DNA of 64,000 bases from Echinococcus granulosus (lineage: Eukaryota > Platyhelminthes > Cestoda > Cyclophyllidea > Taeniidae), in contig NW_020170448.1 in assembly GCF_000524195.1 (NCBI RefSeq), positions 181,703 to 245,702 of the forward strand. Direction: 5' to 3'. Positions 50,353 to 63,854 of this stretch are shown here, piece by piece. Below the pieces are notes generated by a model. The model was not told the origin of the DNA. It made no database searches and saw only the letters and a program-made list of their open reading frames with translations. Position 1 is the stretch's first letter, and each line of letters starts with the position of its first letter. Position numbers and translations under genes: made by a program.

Positions 50353-53300
50353 TTATTTCTTCCAAAAGAAACATTTATCTATAATACAAGGTACCACTAT
50401 GTCCTTCTCTTGACATAGCCTGACTGAGTCGTGTATTTCAGTTCTACATATTGTCGAACATTTCGACAACTCGATTATTTCAATTGGAAAAAAGCAGGGA
50501 CTTTTTGTTTTTACTGAAATGTGGTATGAAGAGGGACCTAGAATGTTTTGAGACCGAAGGCAGAGAACGCCTTCTATCTGAACTCACGTGACTGTCACAA
50601 GTCAAGTGCAATGATTGAACTATGCAGAACAGAGGGACTGTAAGGGTTATGCGGTCAGGGAAACAACAACCAGCATGCAGTGTGTCATCTTCCCAATTTA
50701 TTTTTCTTTTGTTGTTTTTTTTGAGTTACAAAACGGTGGTACTGCTAACTGAAGTGCGTCTTATATGTGCCTTTATAATCTAAGGGCTTCTTAAGGCCTG
50801 GAGGATTGAGTGCAATTCCAATCACGCCAGGATTTACGCTAGAAATAAATCATTTTTTTATCGGCAAAACTACATTCAAATGATATAAAATAATTAAAAG
50901 ATACTAATAAAAAAAACAAAATATATGAATTTACAGGTGTGAGTGCAAGAGCTTAAATTTGGGCACATACTACCATTACTAATACATGCTGGAGTGATGA
51001 AAATGCTGAACGATGATGGCTGGGGAAAACACATTTCACTGGTCGTGATAACATTTATACGTTGTGTTACTTTCCATAACATGGGGCAAAGAATGTAAAT
51101 GTTATCGAAAAAAATCGGTACAAGGCACCTTGTCATGTCACACAGACGCGACAGCCTATCTGAGAGAAGTGAAATTATGCTAAGCTTATTAAGTCGATTG
51201 GTGGTAGGACCACATGGTGGCGACTTATTTAACTTATCAGAGGATCAGTTAAAGTTGTCTGCTAGGCACACTTTTATAAAAAAAAAAGACCCATTAGAAT
51301 CCCCCATGCGGAAAATATCGCTAGCTCAATGTAAAACAAATGTTTTCTAATAGGAATGCGTAAATCAAAACCTACCTTTGATTGTAAGGTAATCTCACAT
51401 GGGAGCTGGGGAGTGGATACGCAAAATTTGGAGGTATCACCTCCGCGTGTTCCTCCATCGAGACTCCAATCGGCGAAATTAGTATACAAGTTAAGGTTAC
51501 CAGTTCAACCTCTTCGATACAAAATAAAACGATCATAGTGACATTTTGAAGTGAAAGTTAATGCATGATAATCGAACAAAATTCCATAGCTTTATTAATT
51601 AAGACTAATTGGCCACAGGCAAGAATGGCTGCCTTACATTTCACATTTTGGTGAGCACTTAGTTGACATTGAAGACGTTTACTAACCAAAATAACGCAGT
51701 TAAACTCGCATCTCCACCTTGACATACCATATGGTGTTTGAACGACATGCTAATCGCAACTCAACAGATTCGCACGTACACCATAGCCGGAACAATGAAA
51801 GAAAAGTTTTCAATTCTTCCTTATTTCCACGATTCATCGTTCATATTTCCAATGCAAATTTTATTCATTTATCTCTGTTAGTTTGGAAGAAAGTGGAAAG
51901 ATGAGGAGAGGTGAATAAGGTCCCCGCAGTTCCCTGCAAAATTGACAAGTGACTCAGCTTAACCGGTGCGCAGACAACTAGCCTGTGAACTAATTAGTAA
52001 ATCGATTATCGATAATCCTTTGTAAAGTCTATGTAGACCTTGGAAATTAAGAGTAATCCATGAGAATTTCCTAGCCACCTTTTTAGTTGCTTTATGCCAT
52101 AAAGAGCTGCTATTGTGAGTGGGCGTAGTAATTTCACCCTTTTAGCACAAGCCGATCGTGGAGGCTATGATTTACCACCATTTACAAAGGCAGTGAATTT
52201 CATCCACCCACCCAATTTAGGCACGCGGTTATTTGAGTGCACGGAATGTCTATCACCTTCATCGCCTCTGTAAAGACCTTTATTAAATCATGCACGGTCT
52301 GTAATTTATAGTCACGAAGGGGGAATGAAGCGAGGAAATTATTCCTCTTCCTTCCCTCCCCATCCCCAAAAAAGAATGGAGGAAAATATTAATTATGGAC
52401 AGAAATCCGCATAACCGCTGTGTTCACCTTAGAGGTTAGGTCGAATTTGATTGGCTCGCTTGACCTGGGCAAGAGTTCCGAGTGTAGCGTCAGGATGATT
52501 TAATGCGGAAATGGGTATGGCGCAATACACGTAGGAGACAGGCGTCATGTAGGGTGGATCTTGAGGGCGAGACACCCAAACACACGTGCATGCATGTATC
52601 CTAGCCCGTCGGACCTCGTGCGCACACATATGCACACCTGCATAGTACCGGAGTAGCCCGCAGTGTGTGTCAAAGAATGGAGCCCAGACGACAAAAAACA
52701 GACTGTTTGCATTCACAGAGTCAGCATCCAGGCCACATTTGCATGTGTACGTGGGTGCGCAGGTCTGTACCTGCCCGGACCCATGCGGATGTGTGATGCA
52801 TGTGAATGGAGTTATTTTTTTTCTGGCGACACAACTTCCGTTCGCGTTAAGCGCAGTGGTACTTAGCGCGCGACGACCGCATCGATGCGACGTTATCGAT
52901 TTTTTCGAGGTGCAGTCCAGATGCCACCTTCTAACTGTTGCAAAGACGCGCAAGTTAAAATACACCATTGCTGGTAATTAAACTGTGAAATACCCATTTA
53001 CCCAATTTAATATAATCAAGGCATACTGTTGAGTGATTTCTTCTTTTTACTCATTCCCTTGACGTGTCAATCAATAAGAAACACGATTTTTGGAGTAGAA
53101 TGCTGTGCCGAGAGAGACGGTTAGGCTACATTTTTAAGGAGTTCTATTTCCTCCAGTGACACCTTAAATTATGACAAAAATCATAATATTTTCTTAATTG
53201 TGTACGTATTGCTAAACGACGCTTGGCCCCCATAGTGTTCCATCGTAACCTGAAGTTTTAACAAGACAAGAGTTCATTTTTGGTAAGGCGCTTTCATTAC

Positions 53301-55123
53301 AAAACGTGGGTCATAAACACGGGTCTGAATGAATCGAATGAAAAAAGCAAGAAGATGCATGAATTTTCCTCGGTCCATGAACCGCATTAAACTAAGACAA
53401 GGATATAGAAATGGCCTAGGAGTAGAGGCTACTTGCATATCAATCCCAAATTTACAAAGGCAACATTAACAAATCGTAGCCTTCAATTCACCTAGCAAAA
53501 TGTCACAATATGAAATGTTCGAGAAGGTAGACAGGCTACGAAAACATAACTCTAAACATTCGCTAAAATTGTAATCGTGTTTGATTCATGTACGCCATCA
53601 ACCTCAACTAGAACGGGTAAGTTAAGACGGGGACTTTCTCAAACCTCAATCTCAGGCGCCGAGACAGATGATGTCCTAACAGCAGCCTGATTTTGACTCG
53701 TCTGAGTGACAATATCTGACTGTGAGCAAAGCTCAACCCTAGACAAACCAGGTGGAGTGTAAGAACTAGGGGAGAGGGCTGACTCTGGGTCTAAGTAACA
53801 CCTGGGTGAGCAATAAATGATGCAACCCAACCCCAGCATTTCGTTCATTTCACTAGCTTTGGGGTAACCCGATACGCTGGTACAAGAAACGGCGAGGACA
53901 GCTACCATTACCCGATCTTTTTCAGTAATGGACGGAATAATCACCTTTCCGGTTTTTACTTAAATGTCGGTATATCCGAGCCGCGTTTGGCCAAAGGAGG
54001 TCAGCACTACTGCGAACCCAATGGAAAAGTTGAATAAGACGCGGACCTTGGGATGGATGCACACGCATATGCACACATGAGCGCGGTAGATGGCGTACGC
54101 GCACATCCTACATCACATGACCCTTATGCCGCCATCATCGATGGCGTTATTCACACACAAACAACACACTAACAAAGCGAACTCATTGGACCCTCCTCGC
54201 AACACAGTACGGGATCGACGACAACACGAAACAGGAAAGCATTCAATTACCGTGATTCGAGAACAACAGCATGGCTGTAGAGGCACAACCACAAATTGAC
54301 AAGGATTAAGGCGGTAAGAATGTTAAATACTTGGGGAAAATTCACTAGCACTGCGGATTCTACAAAATTCATCTAATAAACTGCTTTCGTTCGAATCTAG
54401 GACAGCAAAACTTAATAAGAACGCAAATAGGAAGTTATCACTTACCAACAGCACGAACGTTACACGCTACGAGAAACGGTAGTCAGCGTCAGTGGTTTGA
54501 GTGACAAAGATTGTCTTGGGATGGCAAGAGAAATGGTAAGAGAAATCGCGCATGAGAAAGACAAACGTATAACGTACGCACCCAGTGACCCAAGAGCCAC
54601 AGGTAGACCCAACATCGCAAACAACGAGTTCACAATGAAATCGTTGAAATTTGACATTAAGGGCAATAGAACCACACGCTGCCCGTCGCATTCGAAGCAG
54701 GCCACCGATTCAAAATCTAGCCTTTACCAGCATGCGCAGGCGCCGAAAACCACCTTCAAATTGAGCGAAGACTATGCGGCTACACACTGAACGCGAGACG
54801 ACACGGATAATAAGATCCGAACCGAAAAATGCGACCTCATCGCAAATACTCGTAAATGAAAACGAGGCAAAGGCCACTGGGCTTCATTATAGCAAATCCA
54901 AATACCAAGACTGGCCAGCGGCAGCAATCGCAACCACTAACCCAGGCATTTTACACTAATACGCCAATTCAAGGAGTAGGAGAAAGCAAAACAGTTCTGA
55001 GCAACAGTTCGCATCACTCAGCTATAATGGTTGATAGAAAAAATCTGAGCTAGTTGGGAACTAACCTGCAAAGATACGAGTGTTCAAGAAGCACAAATAT
55101 TAAGGAATTTCGAACTTTTCATC

Positions 55124-55129
55124 TTTATT
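55124..55129 (-). promoter_or_regulatory. Polyadenylation signal AATAAA, likely for CNOT7
   Basis: AATAAA on the minus strand, about 840 nt after the CNOT7 stop codon. No coding sequence was recognised between them, so this is the probable end of the 3' untranslated region. Confidence 0.45.
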
Positions 55130-55967
55130 TACAGCAGGACTGAAAACGTGACAAGGCTACAATGGAATCCCAATGGTATGAGAAGCACTCAGGAGCAGGG
55201 GAAGAAGGCGGCTACCCTGGGTGTCATGAGATAGGGGAAAAAAGTACACGGGAGTTGGAATTACAACACATTGACAAGAAACTGCTGAACCACCTCGAAA
55301 GCTTCGTCTGAAGTCTGTGTACAAAAGATTAAGAAGTCTGGCATGCACTGAATCTGCCGTCATCTTGAAAGGCTGAGGCTCTGTTTCATTTCCTGCGGCG
55401 CGTCAAGAGGTCAGCATACGATTGCGAAAGAGGGGATATCACAGATCATTCGACGACATTTCAAACACACGAGGATCCAAGAGTAGTAAAAGAAGGACAA
55501 CGCTGCCAGATCGAAGTAAGTACACCTTTGCAGTATAGATGAATTATAAATGCTAGGTAGCAGGAAGAAAATGCATCGAAAAATCAGAAGTGATTTGTGA
55601 GTGCTGCCTGGAAGGGGCGAAAAAGCACGATCTAAGCACATAACTTAGCCATTCGTACAACCCTGGGGAAACTCCAAGCACTCCATAGGAAAAGTCAACA
55701 ATTCTAAGAAAAATGATTCTGACACTGAACAAAATTTATACAGGAAATAAAAAATGTGGATCAAAGATTTAGACAGGACGCAAATAATGTCTTAGAAAGA
55801 CGCGCAGTTGATAACACCGTAGTGGTGAATTGTACAGAAACCGACCTTTGAAAAAATCGGGCAGATTGTTTAAATGCATTGGGTAGCACACAAGGAGTCA
55901 TCTTCATTATGTACACGAGACCCAAAACAGCACACGAGTGAGTTTAGCAGTCCGATATGGGGTCAGA
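55130..55967 (-). other. Probable 3' untranslated region of CNOT7
   Basis: Follows the CNOT7 stop codon on the same strand and runs to the AATAAA near 55124. The short open frames inside have no family resemblance. Confidence 0.4.
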
Positions 55968-57283
55968 TCAACTGCTTTTGTGCCCACTCAGGGAGCCCTC
56001 AGGTGAGTTCCTCCCAGAATGGTCGGCACTATGCGTCTCCTTGTGTTGAGAGCCGGAGGTGCTGGGACTGTACATCCCACCAAGCGGTGCAGATTCGAGG
56101 GGAGATCCATTCATAGGTAAAATGGAGTTGGTTGAACCGTTTGGGCAAAAGTTGAGGCCGTAAACGAGATTCACGAAACGAGGATTCAATTTTCCTGCGG
56201 AATGCTCCTACCGCAAATGTAAATTTAAGAAATGGAATAAATTACATCGAGGAACCGGAAAAACGTTTCACCAGTAAGCATAGAATCACTTCCAGCCTGA
56301 TGCTTGTAACCGACACGCTGCACATGTAGGGCATCAGCCAACTCTTGTAAACCACCTTTGGAGAACTTGTGTTCGGACATTACTGATTTCAGGTCAACGA
56401 TGCGGGGAAAGAACATATGCAACATAGCCTGGTATTGCGATACGTGTTCAGGCATCTGAAGCCAGTCTGTGCATATTTTCATCATATATGCGAAATCATA
56501 AGCACTAAAAAGAAACACATAAAAAACAAACACCAAAACCTGCCTATGAAAGCCAATCCACGTGATTTGGTCATTCAGTGCCAGACCGCTACCGATGAAA
56601 GCCTCCGCGAAATCCTGCTGTTCTATTCCATCGCGTTTCAGTTTGTAAAAATCGATTCCACAGTCTTGAAGCAATTGAATAGAATCGGCGGCATGCGTCT
56701 CATTATCAACATTCCACTTCAAATTAAATTGGACAGTTGCGACCGAATCTATACACTGTCCTCTTTCACCAAAGAAACTGAAGCCGATTTGAATGGGACG
56801 TAACATATCGATATTCACTTTAATATTGTGATATGCTTGGTCGAAAGTATTCACATATTCACCGAAAACCTTTGCCACCACGCCGGGAAACTCGGTGTCT
56901 ACCGCCACATATCTCGCGCACTTCGCCAACCTCCGTACCATTCGCATACCTTCGTGGAAGTTATTGGCCCAAATGTCCAGGACTCGCGAGGAGGGAACAA
57001 ATCCGTTAAAAGAAACTTGGCAATTTGTAGAATTCGGGAGATTGTGCAGGCCCTGAGGGAGACTGTTAGGGTGATATTGAAGGGTATGGCCGAACTGTGT
57101 TGATGTAGGATTATGGCGACTATGTTGGCTAATGTACATGTCGGTTGTGATAGCCATGTTCCCACGGAAATTATTATATTTTGGGACCGCGGAATTAAGG
57201 GGAGAATCAGAGTTAGTGTTTGGACTAATAACGCTCGGAAAACCGTTCTGTGTTACAGGAACAATATCTCGAAATGGTTGCAT
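55968..57283 (-). CDS. CNOT7: CCR4-NOT deadenylase subunit CAF1 (CNOT7/CNOT8)
   Basis: DEDD-type 3'-5' exoribonuclease that shortens mRNA poly(A) tails within the CCR4-NOT complex. Exons 57283-56544, 56504-56246 and 56207-55968 give 1239 nt or 412 residues (human CNOT7 has 285). The nuclease domain starts near residue 101 (VLDIWANNFHEGM). The acidic and histidine catalytic residues are all present: VAVDTEFPG (Asp129, Glu131), FHSAYDFAYMMK (third Asp), HQAGSDSMLTG (His and fourth Asp). GRGQCIDS-type spacing and WNVDN match the family. About 95 low-complexity Asn/Ser/Pro residues precede the domain, and the C-terminus extends past VNLVYGLNF with Ser/Gly-rich sequence; both exceed the vertebrate protein. 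Intron 1 is 39 nt with a GC donor and must be removed to give FHSAYDF. Intron 2 is 38 nt. The ATG at 57283 follows an AG acceptor (TTTTTACAG) at about 57318, so a 5' untranslated exon or trans-splicing is likely. Confidence 0.95.
56505..56543 (-). other. 39-nt GC-AG mini-intron of CNOT7
   Basis: On the minus strand it begins GCAGGTTTTG and ends CTTTTTAG. Removing it joins CATAG to TGCTTATGAT to give FHSAYDF, the conserved third catalytic motif. It is a multiple of three and has no in-frame stop, so retention would insert 13 residues within the catalytic motif. Confidence 0.8.
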
Positions 57284-58191
57284 TGGAGATCATAAGTGGC
57301 GCATCCCACGAAGTCACCTGTAAAAACCAAGCGAAAAAATAACTTATGGTCAAGAACAGCATGATAATGCCCATGAAAGGAGTGTACCCATATAACACAA
57401 AGGAGCAGAGAGCCCAGCTATCGGTAAGATAATATCCGCGCAAAAAATGAGCCCACTCTGAATAATCTAAACAAAAGAATTTCGTGACCTGATTTACACT
57501 TTTACTTCTTAGCTTACAGCCGTTTAACTTTCGTGTTATGCTTAAGATAATAATTGAATTATTTTTACCTCTAATCTGGTATACATTTTGGAACACTTAG
57601 CTTGCATTAATGGCAGCCAGATATCAAACTGCAAAGAGAACGGGGATCACAGGTACATGAAAAATGGTGGTTTAGATAACTTATAGTTGTCTTAAAATGT
57701 TTTTGAATAAATTTGCTTGCTTGCCTTATCAGGGAATTAGGTATTTGTATTTAACCCACTCAATAATTATTTGCGTCAAATTAAGTCCCCTCTTATTCTA
57801 TTGGAGAGGGTGTCGGTGTTTTCACTTACCCAAAATTTGCTGGTTTTCATAATTCGTTAAGAGTGACCAGCATCGGGCTGCATTTGATACATCCCCCTAC
57901 TAAGCCTACATACTCGCCTGACGCTGACGTGTTCCCATCCCGCAAGTCGGGTAGGATATTCTATGCTTCATAGCGGAGATTGATGTAAAAATTTAGGATG
58001 AAAAATGCACCAAGCTTTATACTGGTAAGCAATAGTTGAATGAACAACACACCTTAATTTACTAGTTTACAACACCGAGCATAGAGAAACAGTACATGCA
58101 GTATTTTGCCCTTATTATTCCACATTATTCTCCAAAATAAGTCTTTACTAAAATTGCATAAAGGTAATTTACCATGGGAGCTTATAAACAG

Positions 58192-58262
58192 CCCTAAGGC
58201 CTAGACGAGTTGTGGGGCTACTAGCATGGCTTAAAGTCCACACCACCAAGCGGAGGTACAGC
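58192..58262 (+). repeat. Diverged fragment of the TRIM-family LTR
   Basis: GGGGCTACTAGCATGGCTTA and AAGCGGAGGTACA follow the order and spacing of GGGCTATTGGCATGGCCC and AGCGAGGTACA in the intact LTRs, with many substitutions. Probably an old truncated copy. Confidence 0.45.
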
Positions 58263-59131
58263 CTCTGAAAATCTTCGCGCACGTGTTGACCAGTACACAG
58301 TTAAACGAAACGCCCCTTAGCTATGTAGGAACAAAACTGGTCCTGACGTCAAAATGAGACAGAATTACTAAAGCATGTTGTAATGCTTGCATATCTAGTT
58401 CAACTCTGCGTTTGGTTGAGCGAACAGATTCTACTTCCTCTGGGCGACACAGCCTAAGGCAATGGCCTTCACTTCGTCGGTAATACGCTTTCTGCCGTAG
58501 TACTATGACTACTAGCGACTTCATGAAGGCATCGGGGGCACTGTGCTATCTCTCCAAAATTATCTTTTAAATGTAGTTCGCTTAGTTGAGAAAAGAATGT
58601 AGACGATTCTACAATGCTACTGCAAAAGCTAACCCCAGACAATAACCCAACTTTCCAGATGGCGGTAATTCAAAGCTTTTCATGTGCTACCGGAAACAAG
58701 TGGCAGCACATGTGACCCAGTTGAATTTATTGGCATTGTGTGAGGTCGAGTAATCTAAAATTACTCTTATGCATGTTCCAAGATTATTTATTAAATAAGA
58801 AAATGAGTCGCTGTGTTTCTTTTGTAGTTTACGCAAGTCTGACTAAATGCCCCCCTTCTGTAAGGGGATCACTTTGAATTAAATTATTTCAGTCGGGGTG
58901 AATATAATGCAGATCTACGTACAATTCCTGCTCAGTGAGCGAGATGGCTGTGGATGTTTGGATGGAAGCCGCCTTAGTAGAATGAATGAGTGGACTGTTC
59001 TAGATCATGATGCGGGTACGGTAGATTACTGCGGGAAGGCCTTCATACCCATCACTTTCGACTGAGTTCGCACCCCTTTATTAGTGCCGAAGTGAATCAA
59101 GTGGTGGATTACAATAAAAGTGCTGAATTAA

Positions 59132-59144
59132 GGGGGGGGGGGGG
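59132..59144 (+). repeat. Poly-G tract, 13 G
   Basis: Uninterrupted run of 13 guanines, followed by AGGG. Confidence 0.95.
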
Positions 59145-60434
59145 AGGGCTTGATTTTGCATGATTTTAGTGCTCCTCTTTTAATCAAAATTTAAGGCTGC
59201 TTACAGCTGTTCCGTGTTATAGCCAAGCTAATGAAGTGACAAAAATTAAACCAAATGGATGCCATCATCGAAGCTTGTGATGAGCTTTGATTGTGTGCAA
59301 GTAATTGACAAAGAAAATGAGAATATGCGCTTTTCCTAAAGTTGCGGAAACCACTTAATTATGGTTCAGAAGCTCATATAATTGACGTGAAATTATCGAG
59401 TAATTGTCAGAACGGTCTGCATCGTCTTAGTCTAGAAGTCACGAGAAATGGTTTCGCGAACACAATATCCTCATCACCTTTTAGCAGTAGTGAAACGGCA
59501 CAACGGAATAGAATCGACTCCACTGAGGGCTGGAAAGAGCATTACTTCCAAAATCGTGGAAGGGACGATTTATGGAAACCATCCAATCGTCGAGATTTCA
59601 ATGGACTTCCCTATTCCGACAAACTCCACCATTCTTAACACCTCGAAGCGAACCCACCAACCTACGAGACTACTTCAAGACGCGTTCTTACCCTGAAACC
59701 CCCACTAAGCTAGAACTTTAACGCATTCACTAGGCTACGCACTCGGTGAGAGCCACATTGATCTTGGCCTCGGCGTACAACCCACACACTGCCATTCACC
59801 TTTCGGTGATCACAACGCGAAGCGTGTCGCGTGGAAAGCAGAGCACTCACACGCTAACCACCCTCACAGTGAGTAAAACCACACAACACCCCCATAGGTG
59901 GCCAACCGATCACAGACAACCCCAACACAATGCGAGCCGCGAGGCATCGAGCCGCATTGCATCTCCCCACGAAGCACTGCCTTATCAGCACTAAAGGTAC
60001 TCCCAACAAAGCATGGACTATACAATTTCTTGAAAACACTCAAATCTATTATTTCTAAAGGATTGAATTCGACGATGACTCTAGATTTCATTATACTTTT
60101 GTACAAAATGAAACAATCATATGTCTGTATAGAAAACGTGCTCATAGCTTGTACGGAGACCACACAAACACGCACATGGGTGGGAGTGGGGGAGAGCGAG
60201 GAGAAAGACAGCCGACCTCATGGAGAAGGGACGTGTGTCATTCATTGTAGAATAGCATAAGTGCCACAATATACGTGTCTCGAATATAAGGTGGAAAAAG
60301 TGCGATTCACGGGAGAAAGCAAGTTGTCATGACACAACTCAAATAAAGCATGGCACAAAAAGCGGGTTTGTGTAAAACCGTATGTACCGGCGTGAAGGGA
60401 TCCTATTTGCAGCAAAAACTCCGCGAAAAGGAGA

Positions 60435-62043
<1,609 letters not shown>

Positions 62044-62530
62044 GACTACAGCAAAGCCCTCAAAAGTGAGCGTGTGTCATCGGCACATTAAAACAAGAAA
62101 ATTATTTCCAGTTTAAATAGGAATTCAATTTTTCAAAACTCTTTTATAAAAGCTATGTAAAAAGTACAAAATTCGCATATCGCAATCAAAAGTGGATTAG
62201 CTTCACTACGAAGCTACCCAGCTGCGTTCAGAATTGCGCCCAAATCCAATGTGCTTACTTACAGAACAGCTTCGGGCATAAAACGAGTGATAACATCCCA
62301 AGATAGGAATCGCCTACCTCGACACCCCCTCCTGACATCAAAATGAAAAACGTACTGAGGTTAGCGCCACCCTGGCACCGGCTTCCGAACCCTCCACGCA
62401 ATCCGGCTGTGCCCAAACCCATCCAGGCCCCTCACAAACAGCCAAAAGCAAAACAGCTAGCCTCGGACAGACACAATATATGTACACGGCAAACAGGATA
62501 TCGTATTTAGCAAAAAATGTGCGAATGAAA
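62044..62530. other. Short gap between SMARCA5 and PSMC5
   Basis: 487 bp between the SMARCA5 stop codon and the PSMC5 ATG. It must hold the 3' end of one gene and the start region of the other. No conserved coding sequence was recognised. Confidence 0.4.
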
Positions 62531-63854
62531 TCAAGCTTTGACCTTCTTATCAATTTGTGCGGGATTGATGACAGATGAAGATTTGCGCTTTTGTGCCACC
62601 GATGCACCGGCGCCAGCACCTCCCGGCCCGCTCGGATTAGTTGACAGCCCCGTGACTCCACCTGTACCGCCTCGCTGCTTTCCCTTGTCCTCCATATCTA
62701 TTATTTCGCGCTCGATTAAGGTGATAAGCGTGCTGCACCGCCGTTGCAACTCCTAGAACAAATTTAGGCGTAAATAAAACCATTCGATAACTATCGGCTG
62801 ACCATAAAAGCGACGCACCATGGAGGTTCGGGATCGAATAAACCAATTAAATCGAAACTGGGGCGCCAGCCGAATGGCTAGCCGAAGGTCATCATATACA
62901 TTGTCACGATCAAAACCGAGCTTGTGGAGCATGCAAATGAGGAACCGATCATCTTCCTCTGTGTAATTCTTGCCCTTATTAGGACCATACTGAATTCGCA
63001 ATTGATGGAATGGGGCGCGGTAACGACCCATTTTAATATCCAAAGCACGCTTCACAGCTGCACGTCGCTGTATCTTCGCTTCTCCACGCTCAATCTACGA
63101 GAAAAACCATGGAACGGGACAGGTTTCATGAGACATTTGGCAGTTGGAAATCAAAATTACTACAAACCTGGGCCATGTGTTTATCCACATCCTGGAGCTC
63201 ACTACATCGGGCCCAAAACACTCGAGCATAGCGTTTAACTTCCTCGGGAGATTTGCCCTCTACATCGAGGGAGATCGACTCTAAATCGTCACGGCCATGT
63301 TTCTCGTTGGCCTTGATAAACTGCTGAAAGTCGCGCTTTGACCAGTTTGTGAAGCCCTATAGAAGGGAATAAGGTGGTGAACCACCAACGATGGCACCAT
63401 TAAAGACCACACAACACAGAACCAAACCAACCTGAGTCAAAAGCTCCTCCTTCTCTGCCAGTTCAGCCTCATCGAGTGGAGTAGCATCGTCTATCTTCGC
63501 CTGCTCCTCTTGACGTTCGCGTTTACCTTCCGGGCCGGCATCCGGATTGATAGGCACTTTATAGCCTATGCTTTTTCTAGACACAAGATAGGATTCATAA
63601 AATCTTTCGCAAACAAGAATGCACCATGTACTCAAGGTGGAAATCATTGGATATGCTTACCGAAACGCATAAATTTCCTTATCAAGGAGTTCAAAGAGAC
63701 GTGGGGGGAAAAACTGGAAGTCCTGAATGTTCGGCTGCTTGGGCGGGCGTGGTGCTTTGGGCGCTTTCGGCTCCGACACTCGAAGGGCCTCGCGAAAGTA
63801 TGCGTCTACCGCGTAGTTGGCTTTGCGCTCTCGTTTTGGCGGCTCAATCCAACC
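62531..63854 (-). CDS. SMARCA5: ISWI-type chromatin remodelling ATPase, C-terminal part (SMARCA5/SNF2H)
   Basis: ISWI ATPases slide and space nucleosomes. Only the last five exons are in the window: 63854-63661, 63576-63432, 63356-63168, 63094-62819 and 62752-62531, 1026 nt or 341 residues to the stop. The rest of the gene, including the helicase domain, lies beyond the right edge. In order they encode the HAND domain ([38 protein letters not shown]), the linker ([20 protein letters not shown]), the SANT domain ([30 protein letters not shown]) and the SLIDE domain ([60 protein letters not shown]). The terminal 50 residues are Gly/Ala/Pro-rich and end KKVKA, instead of the Lys-rich vertebrate tail. 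All introns are 66-84 nt. The acceptor at 63855 is strong (TGTTCCAG), and the intron it ends extends past 64000. Confidence 0.96.

Larger units (their letters stand above)
43418..55110. other. Long stretch without a recognised gene
   Basis: About 11.7 kb. Holds poly-G (44168-44182), a CT tract (45956-45972), a GA tract (49872-49892), two hairpin-forming inverted repeats (50087-50112, 50279-50352) and alternating purine-pyrimidine stretches (about 52579-52642 and 54046-54105). An 85-codon minus-strand frame (47991-48248) begins with ATG and a hydrophobic segment but has no known motif. Several overlapping open frames at about 52.4-55.05 kb are not convincing genes. Confidence 0.4.
57284..60434. 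other. Intergenic between CNOT7 and PSMC5
   Basis: No gene recognised. It holds a diverged TRIM-LTR fragment near 58.2 kb, a poly-G run (59132-59144) and a GC-richer patch at about 59700-59990. The part next to 57318 probably includes the CNOT7 5' untranslated exon and promoter. Confidence 0.4.

Noticed and set aside
52429..52968. 179-codon open frame on the minus strand, with an open frame also on the plus strand
   Set aside because: No family motif, composition driven by CA/TG-rich sequence, and both strands are open at once. It looks like chance absence of stops in a GC-richer patch.
53639..53944. Possible terminal exon ending in SAPEIEV, after an AG acceptor near 53791
   Set aside because: The tail looks protein-like and could be a PDZ ligand, but I found no upstream exon in a compatible frame and the frame has no ATG start.
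54467..55053. Several overlapping open frames on both strands
   Set aside because: Multiple frames are open simultaneously with no recognisable domain; composition rather than coding explains this best.
56505..56543. Treating the CNOT7 39-nt segment as a genuine 13-residue insertion
   Set aside because: The conserved FHS-x-YDF catalytic motif is restored only by removing it, and the ends fit a GC-AG intron.
62044..62530. SMARCA5-PSMC5 as a polycistronic pair
   Set aside because: Same strand and close, but 487 bp is longer than typical flatworm polycistronic gaps and nothing in the sequence demonstrates a shared transcript.
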